Source of the DNA: Bacterioplanes sp965233665
GTDB taxonomy: Bacteria > Pseudomonadota > Gammaproteobacteria > Pseudomonadales > Oceanobacteraceae
DNA: 64,000 nucleotides
Direction of reading: 5' to 3'
NCBI GenBank assembly: GCA_965233665.1
Contig: CBDDTG010000050.1
Location: 1-64,000, forward strand
Shown here: piece after piece, positions 25,373-34,278 of the stretch
Numbering within the stretch: position 1 is the stretch's first letter
Layout of the letters: each line of letters starts with the position of its first letter
Made by a program: the position numbers and the translations under genes
Notes under the pieces: generated by a model
Seen by the model: the letters and a program-made list of their open reading frames with translations, nothing else
Told to the model about the DNA's origin: nothing
The model's database searches: none

Positions 25373-25864
25373 CTAAGCAGGCTCTGGAGTTCTGTTGACC
25401 GTGCTGGAGAACTCGCTGGCATAAACTTTTAAAGCACGAGCTGCAGCAGAAAGATTGCTGCGGTTGATGGTGGCGTTCTCCCTCGGGTGATTACTTTCTT
25501 GCAAGTACCCCGAGTCTTTCAATAACTGATAAACTTTTTCGATCTCTAGCTTGAGATGAAACTGGTCCACATCGGGGATACTCTCGCGACAAATAGTGAG
25601 AACGCCCACCCGGCCGGTCTTACATTCAAAGTCCACTATTATATCGCCAAGGTCCTGAGACTTTAGCTTGGACCTGATGGGTACATCGTAGTCAAAAGCA
25701 ATTTCCAAGTCGCCTTTAGAGTTTAAAGTAGCAGAGGCTTCTTCTGGCATATAGTAGGGGCTAGCAACCACCGACAGCGTCACCCCACGGCGCTTGCGAT
25801 CAGCTTCGGGCCAATATATTTTTTGCGCATCAATGTGCACCTTGCTGTCTGCAGTACTGTTCAT
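25373..25864 (-). CDS. Hypothetical cargo protein, second gene of cassette
   Basis: 163 residues, 12 bases after the upstream membrane gene and so probably co-transcribed. The sequence is strand-rich in its first two thirds and ends in a helical Ala/Ser region. It has no signal peptide or membrane helix. It is AT-richer than head genes and has no counterpart in the Mu plan. No family is recognised; a partner role for the membrane protein next door is likely. Confidence 0.6.
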   Translation of the reverse strand: MNSTADSKVHIDAQKIYWPEADRKRRGVTLSVVASPYYMPEEASATLNSKGDLEIAFDYDVPIRSKLKSQDLGDIIVDFECKTGRVGVLTICRESIPDVDQFHLKLEIEKVYQLLKDSGYLQESNHPRENATINRSNLSAAARALKVYASEFSSTVNRTPEPA

Positions 25865-25876
25865 CTGGGACTCCTC

Positions 25877-26854
25877 CTACCTAAGAGCTTTACTCAATCC
25901 TTTGGTGGTCGTCTTGAATAGTGCATTCAAGGCTGCACCATCGTTAACTCCATTTGGGAAGGCATCCGGGTCTCTGCTATCAAAAACCAGAACTCCCCAG
26001 CCTTCTCCTTGATCATTAATAAGTGTTATGGCTCCAATCGTTTTGGGGAGTTCCTTAGGTTGCCCATTTGTTGCGGCGACATTACCCTTTTCTAGCATAA
26101 AATCTACCAGTTTTCGGTCGCAGAAACTTGCCAATCCGTACTTTGTACGATTTAGGCTCTTGTTAGAATAGTTCACAGAGGGCAAACCAGGCTTGGCAAT
26201 AGTTGCCCGTTCCTCCCAAGCTTGAGCCGCAACACCCTCATATAGTTCATGGTTCTCCGCAGCTGCGAATACTGTTGACTGCACACAAACGCTGTCTTCA
26301 TGCTGAGCACGCATTACAGGCACAAGCCATCCCAGGTCGATAGGATGATCTCCAGATCGAGTCCTATTGATCATAAACTGAGCATACCTTTTACTGAGGA
26401 ATTCAGGCAACCAGCCTGGCACATCTGGGTCGTTGGCCGTCCAGTGACGGTAACCTTTCGGTAAAACCCTGCAATACTTATATAGGGTGACTCTGTGATG
26501 ACTGGGCTTATTGCTCTCCAACTCTTCATAAGCACGCTCCCTAGCTTGTTCCACAAAGAACCGCACCCACTCCCAGTTCTCATCAGGATCATCCCTTATT
26601 ATGGCGATTAACCGATCATGCCCTAATAAGGTCAAAGTAATGCCGAAAACGAGGAGATACCAGAGTAAATTTCCGGCATTTTGAAGAAACTCCAGTACGC
26701 CCACTAGAAACGAATGCCACAAAGGCGCAGAGAGTTCGGAGAGGTCTTGAGTCAGTAACCATGCAGTAAAGCCCACTAGCAAGGTGCCACTGAAGGATAG
26801 CCAAAAGCTATACCGCGAAAGAAATGATCTGATGGATGAGATTACCGCAGCCAA
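25877..26854 (-). CDS. Two-helix membrane protein with GAF-like soluble domain, cargo
   Basis: 325 residues from TTG 26854. Residues about 14-36 and 56-78 are membrane helices. The C-terminal 240 residues are cytoplasmic, and the end (IGAITLINDQGEGWGVLVFDSR) resembles the last strands of GAF sensor domains. It lies between the gpG and gpI units, outside the Mu gene set. Such sensor-plus-membrane designs occur in phage-exclusion systems, but function here is inference. Confidence 0.6.
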   Translation of the reverse strand: MAAVISSIRSFLSRYSFWLSFSGTLLVGFTAWLLTQDLSELSAPLWHSFLVGVLEFLQNAGNLLWYLLVFGITLTLLGHDRLIAIIRDDPDENWEWVRFFVEQARERAYEELESNKPSHHRVTLYKYCRVLPKGYRHWTANDPDVPGWLPEFLSKRYAQFMINRTRSGDHPIDLGWLVPVMRAQHEDSVCVQSTVFAAAENHELYEGVAAQAWEERATIAKPGLPSVNYSNKSLNRTKYGLASFCDRKLVDFMLEKGNVAATNGQPKELPKTIGAITLINDQGEGWGVLVFDSRDPDAFPNGVNDGAALNALFKTTTKGLSKALR

Positions 26855-26953
26855 TCCAAAATCCCTTTGTGAAAAACCGGCAGGGACTATACCGAAAGCA
26901 ACTCGGACTCGGTAGATCTATGAGAGAGAAAACTCAACTATCAATTTTCTTGT

Positions 26954-27280
26954 TTACTCACCCGCGACGCGATCCAGCTGGGTTGTCCAGTAGGCATTGG
27001 CTTTGCCACGCTCAGCGGCGCTGGCACCGTCGTCATAGCCGACGCGGCAGCGTCCGCCACGTTCTTTATCTATATAGCCAATGGGATATAGCGTCTCTTG
27101 ATAGATGCACACTTTGCGAATATCCACGCACTCGCCGTTGACGATGTGGTAATTGATTTGAGTGACGTAGGGGTCGGAGCCTTTGTTCTTCTGCCAGCAG
27201 CTCAGCAGGTTTTCCTCAGCCTGGGCGGTGGTGGCGATGGCGGCGGCGGTCAGCATGCCTATATATAGTAGGTGCTTCAT
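26954..27280 (-). CDS. Small periplasmic protein, cargo
   Basis: 108 residues with a standard signal peptide (MKHLLYIGMLTAAAIATTAQA). The mature part of about 87 residues has four cysteines (SCW, GEC, KVCIY, GRC), so probably two disulfides. It sits between gpG and the membrane cassette in the late region. No family recognised. Export suggests action on the envelope, for instance changing lysis or superinfection. Confidence 0.65.
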   Translation of the reverse strand: MKHLLYIGMLTAAAIATTAQAEENLLSCWQKNKGSDPYVTQINYHIVNGECVDIRKVCIYQETLYPIGYIDKERGGRCRVGYDDGASAAERGKANAYWTTQLDRVAGE

Positions 27281-27448
27281 GATTCGTCCCTGATTTGGTC
27301 TTTGAGTAAAGAGTAGCGCCGAAATCGGCCTCAGAAAAGCCGCACAGGGTGTTTAAAAGGCGTTTAAAAGCGATTTTCCCACATTTGGCGGTATCGTCAT
27401 TGCTGTTTTAGCTTGTGAGGGGCGTGTGCGGCGTTTCAGGCGGTGGCT
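27281..27448. other. Spacer before cargo genes with GTTTAAAAG direct repeat
   Basis: The spacer between gpG and the cargo genes holds two copies of GTTTAAAAG in GTGTTTAAAAGGCGTTTAAAAG near 27350-27371, and a short GCCGATTTCGGC-type hairpin. It may carry the cargo promoter and the end of the preceding late transcript. Confidence 0.4.
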
Positions 27449-27928
27449 TTAAATGGGCGTGCGAAACAGGTACTGCCTTAAGATATCCACTACTTCAGCT
27501 TCGTCGTCGCGGCTAATGCCAAGATAAGGCCGCGCAGGTACCTGGCGCGGCAAGCTGCCTGTAGAGCTGAACCTGTGGCCAAACTGATGTACTGCCGCAT
27601 ATTGGCTGGTGCCTGGGCCGGTGCTGACGCCAGCCTCCAACGCACTGGCAAAGGGAAACAAGGTGCCAAACAGGTTGCCGCTCTCGCCGTGCAATATCTT
27701 ATTGATGCTGAGTGACTGACGCGTTTTTTGCCGCTTGGTGCTCTCGGCCAGCGGTGCCCAGGGGGTGCCATCGGGTGCGACTTCTTTTGCTGCTCGCTCT
27801 TGGCTGCTTTGCAGCAGTGCTTCGGATATCTCGATCATGGCGCTGCTTAAATCGGCATCGACACTGTTCAACCGCGCGCGCAGCTCGCCGAGGGTTAGCT
27901 CGCCAAAGGTGACTTGTACGCCTGCCAT
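27449..27928 (-). CDS. Virion morphogenesis protein (Mu gpG family)
   Basis: About 159 residues from ATG 27928, which overlaps the stop of the MuF gene (TGATG). The motif APDGTPWAPLAESTKRQK near residue 50 and the C-terminal ARPYLGIS are standard for the family, which acts in tail completion or head-tail joining. Confidence 0.88.
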   Translation of the reverse strand: MAGVQVTFGELTLGELRARLNSVDADLSSAMIEISEALLQSSQERAAKEVAPDGTPWAPLAESTKRQKTRQSLSINKILHGESGNLFGTLFPFASALEAGVSTGPGTSQYAAVHQFGHRFSSTGSLPRQVPARPYLGISRDDEAEVVDILRQYLFRTPI

Positions 27929-29124
27929 CAATCAGCCCCCTTTATATACAGCAAGACGCCTTGGCGCAGGGTGTTTAAGTCCGTGCCGGTGTTCACGTTG
28001 ATGCTGAGATCAAGCCAGGCGCCGCGCTGCCAGTCCATCACGCTGGTGTAGGGCTGGCCGTCGATCAGCCAGCGCTTAATGTAGCGGCGGTGGATGCGGT
28101 ATTGGTCGCCGTCGGGCAGCATTAAGGCGCGAATCTCATCCGGCTGCTGTATCGCCTCAGCCAGCAAGCGCCAGTAGCGGTGGCGGCCATCGCGCAGCAA
28201 CTGGGGGTTGCCTGCGGCGTCTAAAAACAGCTCGCGGTTAATGGCCAATGGCTCGCCCAGTACATCGGCAAAGGCCACACCGTTTGTGTCAAAGGCGTTT
28301 AAAAAGGCATCCATGTAGGCTTGGTCGTCCAGATCGTCTGGCAGCACAGCATCCAAGCTGGTGGCCTGCTCGGGCGGCATGGCTGGGCGTGGCCCACTGG
28401 CTGGAATAACCGGCAAGGTGTTGGCTGGCTGTTGTTGCGGAGTCATGGCCCTTAGCCATGCGCGCCCTGGGGCATGATCAAAGCCCTCGTCGATGCCGTC
28501 TGGCACCCAGGTCACTTCGCCGGTTTTACGGTTAAGGCGCTCGGTGAGCTGGATGTCTGGCATTGGGTCTGGGCCGGTTTTGCCGCGCTTCTTTAACCCA
28601 CGTTCTGAGACTGGGCGTTTACGGCAACCGCAGCCGTAGCCATTGGCCGGGCTGTGGGTGAGCCAAAACGGCGAGTCTCTATCTAGTACCAAGCCATTCC
28701 AGCTTTTGTGCAGCTTGCGATAGCGCTCGGCACCGCTGTGAACGTACTCCACGTATGGGTACAGCCTGCGGTACTCCGGGCTGTTGATTTGTGTCTCGCG
28801 GCCAGCGTTGTAGGCCTGGCGAATGTTGGTGCGATAAATCAAGCGACTGCGCCAGTTGCGCCCGCCGTTGTAAGCCCAGCCGTGGCGCTCGACGATGCTG
28901 TCAAAGCGTTTGCGAAAATCCTGCAGGGTTTCACCGTCTTTTATGGCCGCTTTAACAGCGGTTAGAAAGTCTTCGACGATGGCGGTTTTGTTGGCCCCAG
29001 CCACCATAAAGGCGCGGTCGTGCTCTTCGCGCATGACATCGCGCCAGCTGGTGGTGGGCAGCGGTAGCTTTTGCTGCAGGTAGTCGATTGCCTGTTGAAA
29101 GTCGCGCGCGCCATAAATCGGCAT
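27928..29124 (-). CDS. MuF-type minor head protein with C-terminal nuclease-like domain
   Basis: 398 residues. Residues 1-190 are the MuF head-morphogenesis domain (RSRLIYRTNIRQAYNAGRE; a Cys-rich YGCGCRKR turn). From about residue 270 there is a second domain with DEIRALMLPDGDQYRIHRRY and an IKRWLIDG strand. This is the pattern of the Barnase/EndoU/RelE-like domains fused to MuF proteins in many phages. It would be packaged in the head and could act on host RNA after ejection. The head role is firm, the nuclease role inferred. Confidence 0.85.
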   Translation of the reverse strand: MPIYGARDFQQAIDYLQQKLPLPTTSWRDVMREEHDRAFMVAGANKTAIVEDFLTAVKAAIKDGETLQDFRKRFDSIVERHGWAYNGGRNWRSRLIYRTNIRQAYNAGRETQINSPEYRRLYPYVEYVHSGAERYRKLHKSWNGLVLDRDSPFWLTHSPANGYGCGCRKRPVSERGLKKRGKTGPDPMPDIQLTERLNRKTGEVTWVPDGIDEGFDHAPGRAWLRAMTPQQQPANTLPVIPASGPRPAMPPEQATSLDAVLPDDLDDQAYMDAFLNAFDTNGVAFADVLGEPLAINRELFLDAAGNPQLLRDGRHRYWRLLAEAIQQPDEIRALMLPDGDQYRIHRRYIKRWLIDGQPYTSVMDWQRGAWLDLSINVNTGTDLNTLRQGVLLYIKGAD

Positions 29125-29213
29125 TAGGCCACCTCCGTTTGACTCAGTGTGTCAAAAACAGCGGCGCTTGACGCTATTAGTAAAAAACCCAGGCCTTTGA
29201 CGAATAGTGGCAT
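29124..29213 (-). CDS. 29-residue coupled small ORF between portal and MuF genes
   Basis: ATG 29213 overlaps the portal stop as TAATG, and the stop at 29124 overlaps the MuF ATG as TAATG. The product (MPLFVKGLGFLLIASSAAVF at its N-terminus) is a single hydrophobic helix. Tiling with stop-start overlaps on both sides supports translation. It could be a small membrane peptide or merely a coupling device. Confidence 0.45.
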   Translation of the reverse strand: MPLFVKGLGFLLIASSAAVFDTLSQTEVA

Positions 29214-30786
29214 TAGTCCGCCTCCTGAGTGATATCAAAGCGCCCGGCCATGTTCGCGGCCTCCATTGCTTGGGCCAGCAGATCGGTGCGCTCAGCCAGC
29301 GATGCATCCAACGCCAATAGGCGCTCGGTTAAATCGTCATAGCTGGTGGCCTGCATGATTTGCGTGCGAATGGCGCTGATTAAATCGGCATCCAGTGTTT
29401 GACTAACTTGGGTTAAATGCGCGCTGAGCCGATCGGCGCTGTCAGCAGACTCTGTGGCAGCGCTGGGCTGTTGGCTTTTGAGTGCAGTTTGGCGCAGGGC
29501 TTCTTTTTCTGCTTCAGGTAAAGCAGCGGGTTTGCCAAATACCGGCTCATTATCACCGGCCTTGGGGATGCCGGTTTTTCATGCACGTACCACATGGGGA
29601 TCTGCACGCCGTTTTCGGCCAGCACAGGTAATGCTTGCGACAGCATTTGCAGATCTTCGGTTTCGGTGCAATCCAAATAAAACTTGGGCGCACGATTGAG
29701 CTTGTCGATGCCGAAGTTCACCAACACCAGCGGCAGCAAGATATCGCGGCGAATGGTGTTGGCGTATTGGCGCGCGTCGGAGCGAATCAGGCTATTAAAG
29801 CCGGCCTCATGTACCTTGCCCAGCGCGTTGGTGTTGGTGCCTTCGCCGGTGCCCGAGGTTAAGGTGCCGCCCAGTATCGCCTTGGCAATGGAGCGCTCGC
29901 ACCAGTGAATCATGGTTTCGAACATTTCCGACTTGCCATCCGCCGCCTGCATAAAGTCGATGGCCATGCCCTCGGGAATGATGCCAGCGGCGTTGTGGCC
30001 CAGCGATGTCACAGCACGTAATAGCGTTGCCTTTTCTTTATCGTTGGCGTTGCGCGGGTATTTGCCGATGCGGGCTGGCAGGCCATAAATTTCTAACAGC
30101 TCGGCCAAGTCGCCGACGGAATAGTTTTTAAATAAATACGGCCAAGCCAAAACGCGGTGCAGGCCAGAGCGAGCAATGTAGCCCGCTTTGGCTTTGTGCC
30201 GGTGTTGCACCCAGCCGAGCTGCCATAACTCCGCGCCGTAGGCGCTGTTATCGCGCAGCCTGAGTTGATCTTGCTGCTCTGGGTGCAATTTAAACCAACT
30301 GTGCGGCTGGGCAATGGGCTGGGCCATTAGCCAGTGTCCGCCGTCTTGATGCCAAGGCAGCTCTAAGTTAATCCAGCCGTGGCCGATGGCGGTGCCCAGG
30401 TCATTGATGATGTCGGGCACGTCCAGGCTGCTGAATACCTCGGCGCAAAATTCAGCGGCTTTTTTCTCTTGGGCGCTGGCGTTATCCGGCGGCACGATTT
30501 GCCATTCTAGCTCGCTGGCTGCTTGGCGGCGCTTGCCCAAATCGCTGGCGATCTGGGTGTCTTTTTCTTCCATGTCCAAAAACAGTTGGTGCTGCGCGGT
30601 TAAGTCGCCACGCTCAGCGGCTTCTAAAATGGTGTGCAACCGAGCCGGGGTTAATCCTTTACTGGGGTGGCTGGCAAACTCTTGTTTAATGTGGCCCACA
30701 CGAGCTTCGCTGTCGGTTTGCTGCTCGGCCAGCGCCTGGTGTTCGCCTTTGCCAAACACGCGATTAATCATGGCTTTAATACCCAT
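29213..30786 (-). CDS. Portal protein, DUF935/Mu gp29 family, frameshifted near the C-terminus
   Basis: The first about 400 residues follow the DUF935 portal pattern (ASELEWQIVPP, GTAIGHGWINLE, ILGGTLTSGTGEGTNTNALG). At the A5 run 29579-29575 the frame changes. Continuing unshifted gives an unlike basic tail to 29413, whereas one extra A restores VHEKTGIPKAGDNEPVFGKP and about 120 family-like residues ending at TAA 29215. The intact protein would be about 524 residues. Cause may be true mutation, sequencing error or slippage. Confidence 0.85.
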
Positions 30787-32402
30787 TACCAGCAGCCTCC
30801 TGCAAAGTGAGTGTCGTCGTCGATTTGGTTGTCGATATGGTCGCTACCCAGATCTGTGCCGCCCAACGGTGTTTTGGGTACCGGGGTAAAGTCGATTTCG
30901 TAGCCTTCTTGAAAGGAGGCAAACACCGCCATAGCAATGGCGATGGCAGCGTCGCCGTGGCGGTCTTTGTTCGAGCCGGTTTTAACGTCGGGGATTTTCG
31001 GCACGCCTTTAATGACTTGGATGGCACGCATATCGGCCAGCACGTCGGCGTGTTTGGGGATGCGGATCTGGTCGTCTTCAAACAGGGCTTTCATTTTCGG
31101 CATATTGTCGCGGTACCAGGCCTGCGACAGCATGACGCAATGGATGCGATCTGCGCCGTATTGGTATTGCGCCTGTTCAGCCAGATATTGGCCATTGCCA
31201 CGGGCGTCTAAAGCGCCGCTGTTTAAGCGTGGCAAGCGATCACCTATGTACTTAAGCACTTGCTCTTGCTGGCGAAACGGCACGTTGTGCAGCTCGACTA
31301 AAAACGGGCACACGCGGTTTAAATGCTCGTCCACCGCCATCGGCGCAATCACGGTTAAATCGCCGGAGCGGCCAAAGTCTTCGCCAAAGTTGTGCTCGTG
31401 GTTGGGGTTTAACTTCTCTAGCTGTGGCAACAGGTGTTGCTCGCACCAGTCTTGCATCTCAGCTTGACGCAGGTGCTCTGGCCAGGCATTAAATTCTTTA
31501 TTGCCTTCAAAGCGCAATACCGGCGCGTCAAACATGCGCGACTCCACCAGCGCACGGCTCATGTAGCTGCCGCCGGATTGCTTGGGCACACAATAATATT
31601 CTTCCAGTGCGTCTTCTTCGGTGGCGGTGTCTTGCAGTAGGCCTGCTTTCCATTCGTCCTCAGCGGCTTGGCTCCAACTTGTGCCTTTGATCTGGCAAAT
31701 GCGCTGATACAAACCTTCGCGGCAGGCATCATCGAGAGTGATGGTGTGAATGCTGTAGCGCTTTTTGCCCGCGCGACTGTCTTGGATTAACTCGTTAAAT
31801 AGGTTTTCAACGCCGTTATGAGTGCTGATTAAGCGCACCTTAGCGCCCCACATGGTCAGTGCTAGGGCGGCTTTTAACACCTCAGCCAGACGGTCATGAA
31901 AGGCGGCTTCGTCGATGGTGACGTTGCCCTGCATGCCACGCAAATTGCTGGGGTTGGAGCTGAGTGCCTGAATCTTAAAGCCGCTGGGGAAATAAATCAC
32001 AAAGGTGAGGATGTCTTTGTCTTCATCTTCCAGCACTTCTTCGCAAATCTCACCGGCAGCGCGATCAAAGGCTTTGGCCCACATGGCGGCGGCGTCGATA
32101 AACTCGCGCGCCATTTCTTTATTGGAGCCGACATAAAAGTGGTTAGTGCCGCCTGCGTTTTTGGCGGCACTGGCGGTTAACGTGGCATCCGCCGCCTCGG
32201 CCCAAGTGATGCCGGTGCGACGTGATTTTTCGGCGATCTTTAATGGGCCGCCATCGGCAATCCAGCGCTTTTGGTAGCCCAGCAAAACATCGTTGGCGCT
32301 GTAGGGGATATAGTCCGGTACCTGACCAATCACTGCGGTGGCCAGCAGGTTGGTGTCTGGCTGCTTTGGTGGTTGGCCTAGATCGGTGGCGGTGCTGGTC
32401 AT
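30786..32402 (-). CDS. Terminase large subunit (Mu gp28 family)
   Basis: 538 residues. The ATPase half has a Walker A variant SRRTGITW near residue 60 and Walker B VTIDEAAF near residue 160. The nuclease half has the acidic motifs GEDFGRSGDLT, LDARGNG and KDRHGDAA. It packages DNA into the head and cuts it, in Mu by headful with host flanks. It overlaps the portal ATG as TAATG. Confidence 0.93.
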   Translation of the reverse strand: MTSTATDLGQPPKQPDTNLLATAVIGQVPDYIPYSANDVLLGYQKRWIADGGPLKIAEKSRRTGITWAEAADATLTASAAKNAGGTNHFYVGSNKEMAREFIDAAAMWAKAFDRAAGEICEEVLEDEDKDILTFVIYFPSGFKIQALSSNPSNLRGMQGNVTIDEAAFHDRLAEVLKAALALTMWGAKVRLISTHNGVENLFNELIQDSRAGKKRYSIHTITLDDACREGLYQRICQIKGTSWSQAAEDEWKAGLLQDTATEEDALEEYYCVPKQSGGSYMSRALVESRMFDAPVLRFEGNKEFNAWPEHLRQAEMQDWCEQHLLPQLEKLNPNHEHNFGEDFGRSGDLTVIAPMAVDEHLNRVCPFLVELHNVPFRQQEQVLKYIGDRLPRLNSGALDARGNGQYLAEQAQYQYGADRIHCVMLSQAWYRDNMPKMKALFEDDQIRIPKHADVLADMRAIQVIKGVPKIPDVKTGSNKDRHGDAAIAIAMAVFASFQEGYEIDFTPVPKTPLGGTDLGSDHIDNQIDDDTHFAGGCW

Positions 32403-32995
32403 TAAGCGATGCCCAATATTTCATTTTTAATGGTTTGTACGGCTTGTGCGGTTAGGCCCGCTTGCTTGGCGACGCTTTCGGCTTTTTGTGCGGCTTCTTC
32501 AGCGAACGCTTTGCGGATTTCTTTTTCGTTTTTGATGCTGTCCATGCGTGTTTTTTCGAGGCGCTGAATGGTCAGCGCCAAGTCTTTCAGCATGCCCAAG
32601 GTGGCGGGTTCTTCCTCGCCGTCTTCATTTTCTTGGGCGCTAAGAGCCAGATCGAAGGCCATGGTCTGGGTCATTTGAATTAACAACTTGCCGATGTCAC
32701 CCGTGGGTTTGTCGCCCAGTTTGGCCACCCACGCGGCAGCAGTCGCTTGAGTCTGTTGCATGCGCTTGCCGACTTCGGCCATTTTGCTGGCGTATCTGTT
32801 TAAGCCGCTGCGGCTGATTTTTTCGTCGGCGGGCAAGCCTTGCTGCTCGATTTGTTTATTCACCTCGTTGAGGATTTCTTGCTGCGTGTATTGCTTATCG
32901 CGCAGCATGGCATCTAAAAATGACTTTACCTCGTCGGGCAGTTGCTCGATTTTGCTGCCGCGTCCGCGCGTGGCTTTACCCTTGATGTTGCCCAT
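32402..32995 (-). CDS. Terminase small subunit-like protein (DUF3486, Mu gp27)
   Basis: ATG 32995 is used; a longer frame to 33178 has an unlikely N-terminus and overlaps the upstream gene. The 197 residues begin MGNIKGKATRGRGSKIEQLP, the typical opening of DUF3486, and continue with a helical, acidic C-terminal half. It probably recognises DNA for packaging. Confidence 0.88.
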   Translation of the reverse strand: MGNIKGKATRGRGSKIEQLPDEVKSFLDAMLRDKQYTQQEILNEVNKQIEQQGLPADEKISRSGLNRYASKMAEVGKRMQQTQATAAAWVAKLGDKPTGDIGKLLIQMTQTMAFDLALSAQENEDGEEEPATLGMLKDLALTIQRLEKTRMDSIKNEKEIRKAFAEEAAQKAESVAKQAGLTAQAVQTIKNEILGIA

Positions 32996-32996
32996 G

Positions 32997-33290
32997 TCAG
33001 GCTCCTGGACGCGGTACGCCCACGCCGGGCACTTGGGCATAGCCTTTGGCAACATCGTGGCCACGGCTGGTGATGGTGGCCACATCCGTGCTGAGCACGG
33101 TCTCAATCGCGACCAGATCGTTTTCAGCCAGCCAGTGTAAATGCGTTTTGACTTGGTCGCGGCTGATGTTGTGGCCAAAGCTGGCCAGCACCTTTTGCAG
33201 GATGCTGTCGTTGGCTTGGCCGTTCATTTCATTTAAGGCACGCAATATGACCAGGCGTTGGTCGTCGCGCACAATGTGTTGATACGCCAT
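32997..33290 (-). CDS. Mu gp26-like winged-helix protein
   Basis: 97 residues with the pattern DDQRLVILRALNEMNGQAND, then SRDQVKTHLHWLAENDLV, a winged-helix fold. This small protein is constant between DUF2730 and DUF3486 in Mu-like phages. It may bind DNA during packaging. Confidence 0.75.
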   Translation of the reverse strand: MAYQHIVRDDQRLVILRALNEMNGQANDSILQKVLASFGHNISRDQVKTHLHWLAENDLVAIETVLSTDVATITSRGHDVAKGYAQVPGVGVPRPGA

Positions 33291-33291
33291 G

Positions 33292-33642
33292 TTATTTCCC
33301 CGACTGGATTAAGTGCTGATTCACCATTTTCATGGTGTGGTCAATTTGCGTGAGCTGACCGTGAATATTGTCCACCACCTCTTTGGTTTCGTTGACGCGC
33401 TGGTGCAGCTTGGCCATGTCCTCGTGGGTGGGCATATGCTCCACATCCTTCTCCACCCGGATTAAACGATCATCAAAGTTGTTTAATTCCTGGTTAAAGT
33501 CTTTACGCATATGCTCGATGGCAGCGGTATTGGCCTTTTGCCGATTGGTCAGCCAGAAATAGAGCACCGCAGCAGCAGTGAATGCTATTTGTGCGAACTG
33601 CAGCCAAAAGCCCAGTGCCTTGTAGTCAATATCAAAACTCAT
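33292..33642 (-). CDS. DUF2730 family membrane protein (Mu gp25)
   Basis: ATG 33642 overlaps the preceding stop. One N-terminal membrane helix (FWLQFAQIAFTAAAVLYFWL) is followed by a long coiled coil of about 80 residues. The family is found in the lysis block of Mu-like phages and is thought to act like a spanin or holin partner. Confidence 0.82.
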   Translation of the reverse strand: MSFDIDYKALGFWLQFAQIAFTAAAVLYFWLTNRQKANTAAIEHMRKDFNQELNNFDDRLIRVEKDVEHMPTHEDMAKLHQRVNETKEVVDNIHGQLTQIDHTMKMVNQHLIQSGK

Positions 33643-33872
33643 CAACAACGCTCCTGCAGCTCGGTCAGTTGTTGGCAGGTAATACAGCGGGCGGCGTTGG
33701 GTTTAATCGCCAAGCGCTCGTGCGGGATGATGTCGCTACAGTCGATGCAGTGCACAAGGCCCCATTCATCAATGTCTTGTGCCGGTTCCTGCTGGCGGCT
33801 TTGTGCAGCTTTTAATGCGTGCTGTCGGTGCAGTTGCTCCAGCTCCTGGGCGGTATCGAAAGGATCAGCCAC
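33642..33872 (-). CDS. TraR/DksA-type zinc-finger protein
   Basis: 76 residues with CIDC and CITC separated by 17 residues, the C4 zinc finger of the DksA/TraR group, preceded by a short helix. TraR-like proteins bind RNA polymerase in the secondary channel and mimic DksA-ppGpp. In a late phage operon it could tune host transcription. Confidence 0.88.
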   Translation of the reverse strand: MADPFDTAQELEQLHRQHALKAAQSRQQEPAQDIDEWGLVHCIDCSDIIPHERLAIKPNAARCITCQQLTELQERC

Positions 33873-34278
33873 GGTTAACTCCTTTTAATGCGCCCGCCAG
33901 TGACGGCGCGACTTTTTCAACGCTGCGACCTACCACATAGCCGCCTAATCCAATTTGCAGCAGCGACCAGGCTTGCTCGCTTAAACGAAAATGGGTCAGA
34001 CCTAGAGTGTCGAGCACCACCAATGCCAAAAACGTCAACATGGTGATGGGGCGCCAACTGCGTTGCAGCCAGCTTTGCCCTTGCGCCTCGGCAGTAATCA
34101 CGCGCGCCTTAGCCTCGGCTAGGCTCTGCTCGTGACTGAGGGCTTTAATCAGCAGATCCGACTGAATGCTCAGCAGCGCTTGTTTGGCTTTGGCTTTTTC
34201 ATCGTCAGAGGTGTGCAGGCGGTCGATTAAATCCGTGACCGGCTGGGCCAGATCGGCAGCCAGGGTTAATAAACTCAT
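33865..34278 (-). CDS. Holin, 3-TM type
   Basis: 137 residues. A charged helical N-terminal half is followed by two or three hydrophobic segments (PITMLTFLALVVLDTLGL, then LLQIGLGGYVVG) and a basic tail. The RPI(T/L)ML-type junction is typical of holins from the 3TM superfamily. It follows the endolysin with a 4-bp overlap and should time lysis at the inner membrane. Confidence 0.82.
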   Translation of the reverse strand: MSLLTLAADLAQPVTDLIDRLHTSDDEKAKAKQALLSIQSDLLIKALSHEQSLAEAKARVITAEAQGQSWLQRSWRPITMLTFLALVVLDTLGLTHFRLSEQAWSLLQIGLGGYVVGRSVEKVAPSLAGALKGVNRG

